DNA from: Candidatus Symbiothrix sp.
Lineage (GTDB): Bacteria; Bacteroidota; Bacteroidia; Bacteroidales; Azobacteroidaceae
NCBI GenBank assembly: GCA_031270925.1
Contig: JAISWY010000405.1
Location: 1-15,899 of the forward strand
DNA length: 15,899 bases
Direction: 5' to 3'
A program made the position numbers and the translations under genes. A model generated the notes under the pieces. That model searched no databases. It was not told the DNA's origin and saw nothing but the letters and a program-made list of their open reading frames with translations. Shown piece after piece: positions 7,815 to 15,644 of the stretch (position 1 is its first letter; every line of letters begins with the position of its first letter).

Positions 7815-9440
7815 CTATTTTGTTTCTATTTCTACATTCGTTTTATATTCGGTAATTTCCCGTTTTTCGTCGTCAATGGCAAGTCCGATGCAAACGGCAT
7901 TGAGGTAAGGCGCATTGTAGTTTTTCTCAAAAATCTGCGTGTATGCTTCTTCGGCTTTGGCTTTTACGTCTTCGTCTTTGTAGGCTACTTTTATTTCGAT
8001 AATCCATATTCGTCCTTTTTGGTTGAGAATCAGGTCGCTACGGCCTTTGTTTGATTGCATTTCACCGAAAACCAACAAGCCGCATCCTTGAAAAAATGCT
8101 AAAATGGTTGAGCGATAAAGCCATTCCTGCGTGGTAATTTTATATCCATTATTGTTGATATTTTGACGAGCCGCCGCATCAAAATCGGCATGAGGAATAA
8201 TTGCTAATAAACGGTTTAATACATCAACAAACTTTTCGGTATTGCCGTCTAACAAAGCGCGTTGAAAATCGCTCAAACAGAGCGACCAACTTTGGTCGGT
8301 TCGTTCAAACAGATTTTGGGTTGTCAGGCGCGACAGGGTATCCAAAACTTCTTTATTTGGATAGTCGAGCGAAAAATCGTCGGTAATGCCTTCACGTAAC
8401 GATAAAAAGCCATTTTGATACAAAAATCCTTCGGGCGGAGTACAGTCCATTTCGCCCGGATTACGCACAAAATCTCGCGAAACTTGCAAATTATGAAATT
8501 GCTCGACTGTGAAATTATTATTTTTGATATAGGTGGCCATCATTTGAGAGGTGCCGCTGTCGAACCAGAAATTTTCAAAACTTCCCCCTCCTTTGAAAAA
8601 CAGCAATGTAGAAAAAGGATTGTAAAATTTTGATTCTCCGTCGAAAGAAAAACCATCGTAATAAATTTCCATTTTATCGACAAGTTCCCGTGTGGTAATT
8701 TTCAGATTTTCGGCTGTAAGTTCAATATAATCAGGAAAATTCACAAGAAGTTCTTCGCGTGTAATCCCACAAATTCCCGTATATCGTTTATTCAATGAAA
8801 TATCTTCCATATTATTGAGTTTCGAGAAAACGCCAAGGCGGGCAAATTTTGAAATACCGGTCATAAAGACGAAGCGCAGATACTCGTCGTTGGCTTTAAT
8901 CTGCACATACAAATTGGCAAGTGACATACGCACTTTTTCCGCCATCTCGTGGTCATCTACAAAGTCGATATAAGGTTTGTCGTATTCGTCAACCAAAACA
9001 ACAACTTTCTTGTTGTATTTCCGATATACATTGATTATCAATTCATTAAGCAACATTCCGGGCATATCGCTTCTTGAAAGTTCTATGCCTAAATCCAGTG
9101 CGGTATTAGCCAATAACTCCACTATCGAACTTTTTACTGCATCTATACCGGAATCTGTGGTTACCTTGTTCAAACTCAAACGTATAACAGGATAACTTTG
9201 ATAATCTTCACGATTCATCCATTTTTCGGCATAGAGTCCTTTGAAAAGTTCTTTTTTGCCGGAGAACATTGCATCTAAGGTAGTAATAGTCAGCGATTTG
9301 CCGAAACGACGCGGGCGAGCGAGAAAATAAATCTGTCCGTTTTCAATCAAATCAACAAGATATTTTGTCTTATCAATATAGAGATAATCATCGTCTATAA
9401 TGGTTTCAAATGTCTGTATGCCTGCCGGTAACTTTTTCAT
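7815..9440 (-). CDS. AAA-ATPase-like protein with C-terminal PD-(D/E)XK nuclease domain
   Basis: A 541-residue cytoplasmic protein of the AAA-ATPase-like / DUF1703 type (Pfam AAA-ATPase_like plus PDDEXK_9), a family often present in many copies in Bacteroidota, with unestablished function. Numbered from the chosen start: the N-terminal IDDDYLYIDKTKYL segment is typical; Walker A is RPRRFGKS (Lys48, Ser49); Walker B is VVVLVDEYDKP (Asp151, Glu152). The C-terminal domain has SDLIL (Asp469) and IIEIKV (Glu482, Lys484), the D...ExK core of PD-(D/E)XK nucleases, so both active sites look intact. The frame is open up to an ATG at 9476, but that start lies upstream of a TATTTTTG -7 box at 9455-9462. 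The ATG at 9440, giving MKKLPAGIQTFE, matches how family members begin and follows the box by 14 nt, so I use it. Its own promoter box suggests independent expression. It separates the regulator from the PUL and shows no link to glycan use. Confidence 0.88.
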   Translation of the reverse strand: MKKLPAGIQTFETIIDDDYLYIDKTKYLVDLIENGQIYFLARPRRFGKSLTITTLDAMFSGKKELFKGLYAEKWMNREDYQSYPVIRLSLNKVTTDSGIDAVKSSIVELLANTALDLGIELSRSDMPGMLLNELIINVYRKYNKKVVVLVDEYDKPYIDFVDDHEMAEKVRMSLANLYVQIKANDEYLRFVFMTGISKFARLGVFSKLNNMEDISLNKRYTGICGITREELLVNFPDYIELTAENLKITTRELVDKMEIYYDGFSFDGESKFYNPFSTLLFFKGGGSFENFWFDSGTSQMMATYIKNNNFTVEQFHNLQVSRDFVRNPGEMDCTPPEGFLYQNGFLSLREGITDDFSLDYPNKEVLDTLSRLTTQNLFERTDQSWSLCLSDFQRALLDGNTEKFVDVLNRLLAIIPHADFDAAARQNINNNGYKITTQEWLYRSTILAFFQGCGLLVFGEMQSNKGRSDLILNQKGRIWIIEIKVAYKDEDVKAKAEEAYTQIFEKNYNAPYLNAVCIGLAIDDEKREITEYKTNVEIETK

Positions 9441-9454
9441 TTCCAATTTTTCTG

Positions 9455-9462
9455 CAAAAATA
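9455..9462 (-). promoter_or_regulatory. -7 promoter box of the ATPase gene, decides its start codon
   Basis: The minus strand reads TATTTTTG, matching TAnnTTTG. It is 14 nt upstream of the ATG at 9440 and downstream of the alternative ATG at 9476. A transcript starting about 7 nt after the box could not encode the longer form, which supports the 541-residue protein. I see no clear -33 TTTG at the expected distance. Confidence 0.5.
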
Positions 9463-9498
9463 ATACTTTTTCTCAATATGTTGTCTGTTTATATTGGT

Positions 9499-11163
9499 TC
9501 AAAAAGCGGTTATCTCCATAATCCGTTCTTCAAATATTTCGGGAAACTGCGATTTGAGGCGAAACCGCGAGCGATAGGAATAAACCGTAGCTTTGGAACA
9601 GCGCAGAAAAGAGGCGATGCGCTCACTGTCGGAAAATCCCAAGCGGATAAGGGCGAAGATGCGCAGTTCGGTAGTAAGACATTTGTTTTTTTTGGGAGCG
9701 ATTTTATCGTTTTCGAGAAACAGTTCGTTGAATTTTTGAATGAATGATGGAAACAAATGGAGAAAGGTTTCGTCGAAAGTTTTGTAGAAATATTCGATTT
9801 CGTCATCAATAAAACTGTTGGATTTCAGCATTTTATACAAAGTTTCGATTTTCCCTGAGGCGGCTGTCCTGTTCAGTGTTTTGCGGTAATCGTCCATTTT
9901 GTCGATATAGGCCGAACATTCCGTCATGAATTTGGTAATGTAAATTTCTTTAATCCGGTCGGCTTCCAAGAGCGATTGATTGGTTTCGTTCAGCGATTGG
10001 TTACTTGCATGGAGTTGCTCGTTTATTGTATTCAGTTCGGTATTAAGCTGTTGTAGCTGCGAGTTGGCATCGTTTAGCTCGTTTCGTATTTTCGACAATT
10101 TTTGGTAGGCCCGACGGAGATAAATCACGAGAAAAATAAAAAAGACCATTAAAATACTGATACAAACCAATGCAATTTGCATCCGTCGCTGTACGTTTTT
10201 TATTTGTATCTGGTAGGCATGCTCTATGATCGGAAGCGTTTGAGTTACCTCAATGGTGCGCAGGCGGGCATTACAGAATGTTGCATCGTCCAATGAACGA
10301 CTCATGTAGGTGTAGGCGCGGTTGAAATCGCTTTCTTCGTATAAAATGACCGCCAAACGACGTAACGAGATGTATTCTTTGATACCATTTTTCATGTCGG
10401 ATATCGACGAAACAATCAAGTATTGCTTTTCGTCCTCGCGCTTGCCGAGCCGCCGGTAAATATCGGACAAAACATAAGCGGAAATGGCTACATCGTGGCT
10501 TTCGGCATCCAAATTATTGAAATATCTTTGCACGAGTTTTAATGCTTGGTCGTTCGCGTCAACTTCCAACAATTTGTCCACTTGCACGTAAATATTATCG
10601 GGATTGCGCAACAAAATCGAATCTTTGTATTGCATGGCTTTGGCGCGATATTCTTTTTTCCGTTTTTCTACAATGGTGTATTTTAACATCGATTCGTACA
10701 AATCGTTATATACGCGATAATAATAATCCAAGAGGTAATCGGGAAGCGCCGAACGATCGATATTTTGCAGAATATCAATCGCTTCCTTATACATCCCGGC
10801 AATAATCAGGATATGAGCCGTATTCATTCGCGAGTCGGCCATATAATCGTCGCGCTTCAATTTTTGCGCCGAAATCAGCTTTTCCTGTGCATAATACAAG
10901 GCCGAATCGACAACAAAGTAAGTATATTTATCGAAAAGACGACCTTTGATTTTGTAACGTTCTGCTTCCGACCGGGCTTTTTTCAATTCTTGCTTCAATG
11001 TGTCGATTTGTGCCTCATAGCGGTCGGTATATTTTCGCTGGTCGGCCACAATTTTATCCAAATCCGACAATGTCGGGAAAACGAATTTCAAGATAGCGTT
11101 GTTGTCGCTTTGACCGGAAGCAAAACATGAAATCAGAAGTAAAAATAAGGATAACTTTTTCAT
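9499..11163 (-). CDS. DUF6377-type membrane-anchored transcriptional regulator
   Basis: A 554-residue regulator resembling Bacteroidota proteins with a DUF6377 domain, frequently found beside susC/susD loci. Signal-like N-terminus about 1-17 (MKKLSLFLLLISCFASG); helical, TPR-like periplasmic region about 30-325, with DYMADSRMNTAHILIIAGMY and SAYVLSDIYRRLGKREDEKQ as repeat-like segments; one membrane helix about 329-350 (IALVCISILMVFFIFLVIYL); coiled coil about 355-410, rich in (N/L)QSL steps; a helical region; and a C-terminal helix-turn-helix about 495-540 (LTTELRIFALIRLGFSDSER, then IASFLRCSKATVYSYRSRFR). No histidine kinase, receiver or sigma domain is present, so signal transfer across the membrane must be direct, perhaps by coiled-coil rearrangement. 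It probably senses a glycan or its presence and controls the adjacent PUL, the divergent enzyme, or both. A perfect TATCTTTG box lies 17 nt before its start. The target sites are inferred only. Confidence 0.85.
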   Translation of the reverse strand: MKKLSLFLLLISCFASGQSDNNAILKFVFPTLSDLDKIVADQRKYTDRYEAQIDTLKQELKKARSEAERYKIKGRLFDKYTYFVVDSALYYAQEKLISAQKLKRDDYMADSRMNTAHILIIAGMYKEAIDILQNIDRSALPDYLLDYYYRVYNDLYESMLKYTIVEKRKKEYRAKAMQYKDSILLRNPDNIYVQVDKLLEVDANDQALKLVQRYFNNLDAESHDVAISAYVLSDIYRRLGKREDEKQYLIVSSISDMKNGIKEYISLRRLAVILYEESDFNRAYTYMSRSLDDATFCNARLRTIEVTQTLPIIEHAYQIQIKNVQRRMQIALVCISILMVFFIFLVIYLRRAYQKLSKIRNELNDANSQLQQLNTELNTINEQLHASNQSLNETNQSLLEADRIKEIYITKFMTECSAYIDKMDDYRKTLNRTAASGKIETLYKMLKSNSFIDDEIEYFYKTFDETFLHLFPSFIQKFNELFLENDKIAPKKNKCLTTELRIFALIRLGFSDSERIASFLRCSKATVYSYRSRFRLKSQFPEIFEERIMEITAF

Positions 11164-11180
11164 ATCCGAACAATTTTTTG

Positions 11181-11214
11181 CAAAGATACGAAATTATTTT
11201 GCATTTTTAACAAA
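11181..11214 (-). promoter_or_regulatory. Promoter of the DUF6377-type regulator gene
   Basis: The minus strand shows TATCTTTG at 11188-11181, a full match to the -7 consensus TAnnTTTG, and TTTG at 11214-11211 as -33 element, with a 22-nt spacer (slightly longer than the usual 19-21). The box ends 17 nt before the ATG at 11163, implying a very short leader. Confidence 0.65.
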
Positions 11215-11227
11215 AATTATTTTTCGT

Positions 11228-11254
11228 TTAATGATTAATTAAGAACCTCATTAA
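11228..11254. promoter_or_regulatory. Inverted repeat in the divergent intergenic region
   Basis: TTAATGA (11228-11234) and TCATTAA (11248-11254) are exact reverse complements with 13 nt between them, in the 139-nt gap between the divergent regulator and multidomain enzyme genes. It could be an operator serving the plus-strand gene. The arms are short and AT-rich, so chance is possible. For the plus-strand gene I find only a weak -7 candidate, TATTTTTC at 11218-11225, with TTTG at 11198-11201. Confidence 0.25.
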
Positions 11255-11302
11255 GGCTATCGCCGGAAATTTGTCCCGATTTTATTTTCTTATTTAAATA
11301 TC

Positions 11303-14300
11303 ATGAAAAAAACAGTTTTTACTCTTTTGTTATTATTGAGCATTTTCGGTAGATTATCCTCGCAAGAAGTTACTTACGACGAAACCGGATGCCACTACAC
11401 CTCCTACAACGGCCTGGTTATGGCAGGTTATCAAGGATGGTTTTCTTGTCCGAACGACCCTGTCAATGCCGGTTGGTTCCATTATCCGCACGATAATAAA
11501 GTACAGCCCGGCTTCATCAATATTGACTTCTGGCCGGATATGCGGGAATACGAAAAGAAATATACTGCCCCCGACTTTCAATACGCCGACGGCAGTCAGG
11601 CCTATCTTTTTAGCAGCGCCGATTCTTCGACGGTCGATTTGCACTTCAAATGGATGAAAGAACACGGCATCGACGGCGTTTTTGTACAACGTTTTGTGTC
11701 GCAAACGGTGGGAGGAACCGGCAAAACCCGCGTAAATACCGTGCTGAAATATGCACTGAAAGCCGCCAAAAAATACGACCGCGCCATAGCTGTTATGTAC
11801 GACGGTGGCATTAACAACGAAACGGATTATAACCGCATTACAAGCGATTGGAAAGAAATTGTTACCAACTTCAAACTTTTCGATCCTGTAGAAAACCCGA
11901 CCTTTCTCCGTCACAACGGCAAACCGGTTTTCTCGCTTTGGGGTTTTGGCGTGAGCAGTCGCGGCTTCGAGCCCGATTGGTTCGAGGCTTTGTGCGACAG
12001 CATTAAAGGCGAAACAGCCAAAAAAGTTTCCATCATGATTGGCACGCCTTACTATTGGCGCGAACAAATTCAGGATTGCGTTACCGACGCCCGTTACCAT
12101 GCCTCGCTCGAAAAATGGGTGGATATTATTTCACCTTGGGCGGTCGGCAGGTATCGCAGCAACAATGCCGTATCGAAAATTTCGCAAACAGTGGTAGCCG
12201 ACCTGACTTGGTGCAATCAACGCGGCATTACTTACGTCCCTGTGGTTTTTCCCGGCTTTAGCTGGCACAACATGAAAGGAGGCGACAACAATCCCTACGA
12301 CGACTATCCGCGTGAAAGCGGAAACTTTCTTTGGAAACAAGTAGCTGCCACCAAAAATGCAGGAGCATACAGCCTTTATGTTGCCATGTTTGACGAAATG
12401 GACGAAGGCACCTGCATCTTCAAATGCGAAACCACCAACCATGTTCCATTGAACGGAGAAGGCACATTCGTCGGCTATGACGACGATTTGGGTTCCGATT
12501 ATTATTTGTGGCTCACGGGTCAGGCAGCACGCTGGATTCACGGGGCAAGCGGCTATGGCAGCGCAAAACCGATGCGCGTAATGACAAATGCGGTGTATCT
12601 CTCGGCTTCGGGCAACGATGCCAACGACGGTTCCACTTCCGAACTTGCAGTGGCAACATTAAGTAGAGCATACACGCTTATAACACAGGCCGGAAACACG
12701 CATAATACCATTTATGTAAGCGGCGAAATAGACGGTTATTCCAAGCCTGTTGCCAACCAAAACAATGCCGTTTATCCCTTTCTCGGAAACAATTATACGC
12801 TTGTAATACAAGGAGTTAAAGGAGAAAATCCAAAAATAACGGGAAACAGCACAGCGCGTATGTTTCGTTTGCGTGCAGATATGGTGTTGCAGTTGAAAGA
12901 CTTGACGGTATCGGGTGCAGTAGGACAGACATTTGAAGGCAACGCTCCATTTCTTCTTATGCAAGGAGGCTCGTTTGAAGCCTATAATGTGATTTTTGAA
13001 AATTTCAGCGCTTTGCAAGAAGGTGTGATACAAATGAATACCTTATCAGCAACAAATCCGTTGATTTCGTTTAAAAATTGCGTTTTCCGTAACAACACCT
13101 CAACAGGAACGAATGGAAATATTATCAGGTTGAATCAATACGGAGCCGACGGAAATAATTTGGTAGGCAATGCCAAGATTTACGTCGAAAATTGCGCTTT
13201 TGTAAACAACGCAACGACCTACGGCGTGGTATTTCTCCGCACAGCAAATGTAGCCGCAAGCCATCCCGAAATTACGGTCGTAAATTCAACTTTTAAGGGA
13301 AATTTCACCGCCAACGGCAACGGCGGAAATATCACAGGTTATAGTGGCAATCAAACGCTAAATATTGTTAATTGCACATTCAAAGACAATACAGGACGTG
13401 GTGTTACAAATACCAACGCCGATTTGATAATGAATATCCGAAATTCAATTATGGAAGGAAATTCACAATCCGATTTGCTTGTTGTAAATAATCCGGTCGT
13501 AACTATCAACAATTCGTTGATTAACAATGAAAATGACGCAAATTACACCAAACCTGCGGGCTATACGCCAAGCACAATCCTCAACGATTTCGATTCGATA
13601 AAATACTGTTTTTCTCCGGTAAAAGGCTCTTTTGCACTGAATTACGGCAATGCACAGTACCTTAAAAATTTAAACATATACACCGACCAGCTTGGCGAAC
13701 AAAGAACTTTCGCCAATAGCCTCTGTACTGCCGGAGCGATAGAAAATCCGGTTAATTGCACCGACTGCGAGCCGAAAGATTACACGCACCTGATTATGTA
13801 CGGTCAGAGTTTATCCACCGGACACGAATCGCACGTTACCATTTCTGCCGAAAATATTCCGGGAAATTATATGATTGGCGACCAAATTTGGATAAATTAC
13901 GGAAATTCCGATTTCCAAAACTTGCATCCGCTTGTTGGATCATGGGCAAAAAGCGCAACCGTCATCATTGAAAGTCCGCTTTTGGGTGCAGCTAATCACA
14001 TTCAACTGAAAGGATTGCACGAAAATATTATCGCCACTTCCACCGGAACAAGCGGCAAACCGATTGAAGACCTCTCGAAAGAATCGCAAGTAAGCAACTT
14101 GTACAACGATTATACCACTGCTTTGAATATTGCAAACTCTATTGTGAATAAAACCAACAGTACGATCACCTGTCCGGCGCTGTTTTGGTTGCAAGGCGAA
14201 TGGAACTATCAAGGTTTCGGAAGCGGCTTAACGGCAGGTTCCACGCCCACATTCGACAAAAACGAATACAAATCCTTGATGATAACGTTGAAAAACAACA

Positions 14301-15370
14301 TGCAAGCCGACGTCAAAGCGGTTTACAGTCAGACTGGTAGTCCGGTGTTTATTACCTATCAAGTAGGAACGCAATATTCCAAAGGGAAAGAATTGACAAT
14401 CGGGATGGCTCAGTTGGAAGCTTCGAACGAACAGGACGATGTTATTTGCGCCGGACCGGTTTATCCGATGACCGATGTAGGCGGACACCTCGATGCCAAC
14501 GGCTACCGCTGGTACGGCGAAATGCTGGGAAAAGTTTATTACAAAACACAAATATTGGGACAGGATTTCAAACCTCTACAACCTTTGGAACTTTCGCGCG
14601 ATAGGGCCGATTCCAAAAAAGTAATCATCAAATTCTTGGTTCCGAAACTGCCTTTAGTATTGGACGACAAAACATTAGCGAAAATTACCGATTACGGTTT
14701 TGAAGTTTACAACAACAATACCCGGCAAACCATTTCCAACGTAAGCGTTTCCGGCGATTGCGTAATATTGACTTGCACCCAAAACCTGACCGGCAAAATC
14801 GAAGTGGTTTATGCCGGAGCGAATGCTGCTTATGCATCGGCGAGCGGCAACGGGTGCGGACACGGAAACTTGCGCGACAGCGACGATTACGAAGCCGTTT
14901 TCACCTATCAGGATTTGGATAAAAAAGACGGAAGTGGAAATTATGTTTATCCCCGCAATCCCAATGATGTTTCTACCACCTTGCGCCCCGCTTTTGAACC
15001 GAAAGACGCCGCCGGAAACATTATCTACGATCAACCGTATCCCTTGCATAATTTCAGCGTCTCGTTCTATTATGCTATCCCTGCCGGAGAACAAAAATAC
15101 ACCGTTCCAAATCTGACAGACATTGGTACAGATGTACGGGAAACAACTCCGGACGATGAGATTGCAATTAGACAACACGGAAAAAGTATTTCAATTTTTT
15201 CTACAACAAATGAAAATATTTCCGCCGAAATCTTTGACCTGTCGGGTAGGCGAGTTACAAACATCTTTATCGACAGGCAAGTCGATTTATCGCATCTACC
15301 AACCGGTGTCTATTTGGTAAAAGTAGTGACGGTGGAAGGAACAAAAACGGCAAAAATTTATCTTGACTGA
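11303..15370 (+). CDS. T9SS-secreted multidomain enzyme: GH71/99-like, beta-helix, SGNH esterase-like
   Basis: A 1355-residue exported protein. Signal peptide about 1-20. Residues about 25-425 form a GH71/99-like glycosidase domain: MAGYQGWF (40-47), HFKWMKEHGIDGVFVQRF (114-131), GKPVFSLWGFG, and MFDEMDEGT with acidic residues Asp364, Glu365, Asp367 and Glu368 near the barrel end. Residues about 430-812 are a right-handed beta-helix with recurring coils such as FKNCVFRNN, VENCAFVNN, VVNSTFKGN and IVNCTFKDN. Residues about 825-1085 are an SGNH/sialate-O-acetylesterase-like domain: YGQSLS (Ser836 as likely nucleophile), WLQGEWNY (Gln964, Glu966) and TDVGGHLDANGYRW (Asp1058, His1062). A beta-rich domain follows, then a T9SS type A sorting domain, about 1283-1355 (AEIFDLSGRRV, LPTGVYLVKV, terminal KIYLD). 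It therefore passes the outer membrane by T9SS and is anchored or released. It probably cuts and deacylates one glycan. It is transcribed divergently from the regulator and ends at its own terminator. Bond specificity and substrate are not determined; GH99 and GH71 act on alpha-mannans and alpha-1,3-glucans. Confidence 0.87.
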   Translation: MKKTVFTLLLLLSIFGRLSSQEVTYDETGCHYTSYNGLVMAGYQGWFSCPNDPVNAGWFHYPHDNKVQPGFINIDFWPDMREYEKKYTAPDFQYADGSQAYLFSSADSSTVDLHFKWMKEHGIDGVFVQRFVSQTVGGTGKTRVNTVLKYALKAAKKYDRAIAVMYDGGINNETDYNRITSDWKEIVTNFKLFDPVENPTFLRHNGKPVFSLWGFGVSSRGFEPDWFEALCDSIKGETAKKVSIMIGTPYYWREQIQDCVTDARYHASLEKWVDIISPWAVGRYRSNNAVSKISQTVVADLTWCNQRGITYVPVVFPGFSWHNMKGGDNNPYDDYPRESGNFLWKQVAATKNAGAYSLYVAMFDEMDEGTCIFKCETTNHVPLNGEGTFVGYDDDLGSDYYLWLTGQAARWIHGASGYGSAKPMRVMTNAVYLSASGNDANDGSTSELAVATLSRAYTLITQAGNTHNTIYVSGEIDGYSKPVANQNNAVYPFLGNNYTLVIQGVKGENPKITGNSTARMFRLRADMVLQLKDLTVSGAVGQTFEGNAPFLLMQGGSFEAYNVIFENFSALQEGVIQMNTLSATNPLISFKNCVFRNNTSTGTNGNIIRLNQYGADGNNLVGNAKIYVENCAFVNNATTYGVVFLRTANVAASHPEITVVNSTFKGNFTANGNGGNITGYSGNQTLNIVNCTFKDNTGRGVTNTNADLIMNIRNSIMEGNSQSDLLVVNNPVVTINNSLINNENDANYTKPAGYTPSTILNDFDSIKYCFSPVKGSFALNYGNAQYLKNLNIYTDQLGEQRTFANSLCTAGAIENPVNCTDCEPKDYTHLIMYGQSLSTGHESHVTISAENIPGNYMIGDQIWINYGNSDFQNLHPLVGSWAKSATVIIESPLLGAANHIQLKGLHENIIATSTGTSGKPIEDLSKESQVSNLYNDYTTALNIANSIVNKTNSTITCPALFWLQGEWNYQGFGSGLTAGSTPTFDKNEYKSLMITLKNNMQADVKAVYSQTGSPVFITYQVGTQYSKGKELTIGMAQLEASNEQDDVICAGPVYPMTDVGGHLDANGYRWYGEMLGKVYYKTQILGQDFKPLQPLELSRDRADSKKVIIKFLVPKLPLVLDDKTLAKITDYGFEVYNNNTRQTISNVSVSGDCVILTCTQNLTGKIEVVYAGANAAYASASGNGCGHGNLRDSDDYEAVFTYQDLDKKDGSGNYVYPRNPNDVSTTLRPAFEPKDAAGNIIYDQPYPLHNFSVSFYYAIPAGEQKYTVPNLTDIGTDVRETTPDDEIAIRQHGKSISIFSTTNENISAEIFDLSGRRVTNIFIDRQVDLSHLPTGVYLVKVVTVEGTKTAKIYLD

Positions 15371-15400
15371 AAATATAAGACTGCTGAATTTAGAACTCTA

Positions 15401-15434
15401 ACCGGATGGACCTTTGGTCTGTCCGGTTTTATTA
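15401..15434 (+). terminator. Intrinsic terminator of the multidomain enzyme gene
   Basis: ACCGGATGGACC (15401-15412), loop TTT and GGTCTGTCCGGT (15416-15427) form a 12-bp stem with two G-U wobbles, followed by TTTATT. It lies 30 nt after the TGA stop at 15370. Confidence 0.85.
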
Positions 15435-15452
15435 AGTTTAAAGCGAATATTG

Positions 15453-15460
15453 ATTATTGA
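15453..15460. repeat. Left copy of the 8-bp target-site duplication
   Basis: ATTATTGA lies directly outside the left terminal inverted repeat and is identical to 15645-15652. The bases beyond differ (G on the left side here, C before the right copy belongs to the inverted repeat), so the duplication is exactly 8 bp. Confidence 0.8.
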
Positions 15461-15644
15461 GGTTAATTCTTTTTTTGAGGCGCTATTGATTTTTCAACGC
15501 AGCTAAATTAAAAACAGATGTCTCCACGCGGTAGCTCCGCTCCGCGCGTCATGTCGAGCGGAGCGGAGCGAAGTCGAGACATCTGATTTACACATTATTA
15601 TCCCTGTACTTACAACAATAGCGCCTCAAAAAAAAGATTTAACC
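15461..15644. mobile_element. MITE-like non-autonomous element, 184 bp
   Basis: The left terminal inverted repeat (15461-15488) reads GGTTAATTC, seven T, then GAGGCGCTATTG. The right one (15616-15644), reverse complemented, reads GGTTAAATC, eight T, then GAGGCGCTATTG: one mismatch and one length difference in the T run over about 28 bp. The ends are flanked by identical ATTATTGA octamers, the expected scar of a transposition event. Inside is a second set of palindromes (15515-15585). There is no open frame of useful size, so it must have been moved by a transposase encoded elsewhere. Several insertion sequence families make 8-bp duplications (for example IS6, IS66, IS1595, ISL3); the GGTTAA end does not let me choose. 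The T run points outward in the wrong sense for a terminator of the upstream gene. Confidence 0.8.
15515..15585. repeat. Nested palindrome inside the MITE-like element
   Basis: CAGATGTCTC (15515-15524) pairs with GAGACATCTG (15576-15585). Inside it GCTCCGCTCCGC (15534-15545) pairs with GCGGAGCGGAGC (15558-15569), both exact. The core is much richer in G and C than the flanks and contains GAGCG in threefold repetition and two GTCGAG copies. It would form a strong cruciform or RNA hairpin. From memory, cores built on GTCGAG/CTCGAC and GGAGCG recur as dispersed repeats in Bacteroidota genomes; this is unverified here. Confidence 0.75.

Noticed and set aside
9441..9476. Upstream start at 9476 for the ATPase gene
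   Set aside because: It lies upstream of the TATTTTTG promoter box and adds 12 residues not typical of the family; the ATG at 9440 fits better.
11354..12100. 248-codon minus-strand frame antisense to the GH71/99-like domain
   Set aside because: The plus-strand frame has all the family motifs there; the antisense product has no recognisable features.
15461..15644. Inverted repeat with T runs considered as a bidirectional terminator
   Set aside because: The loop between the arms is 127 nt, the T runs lie on the wrong side of the stems, and a good terminator already exists at 15401-15434. The 8-bp flanking duplication fits transposition instead.
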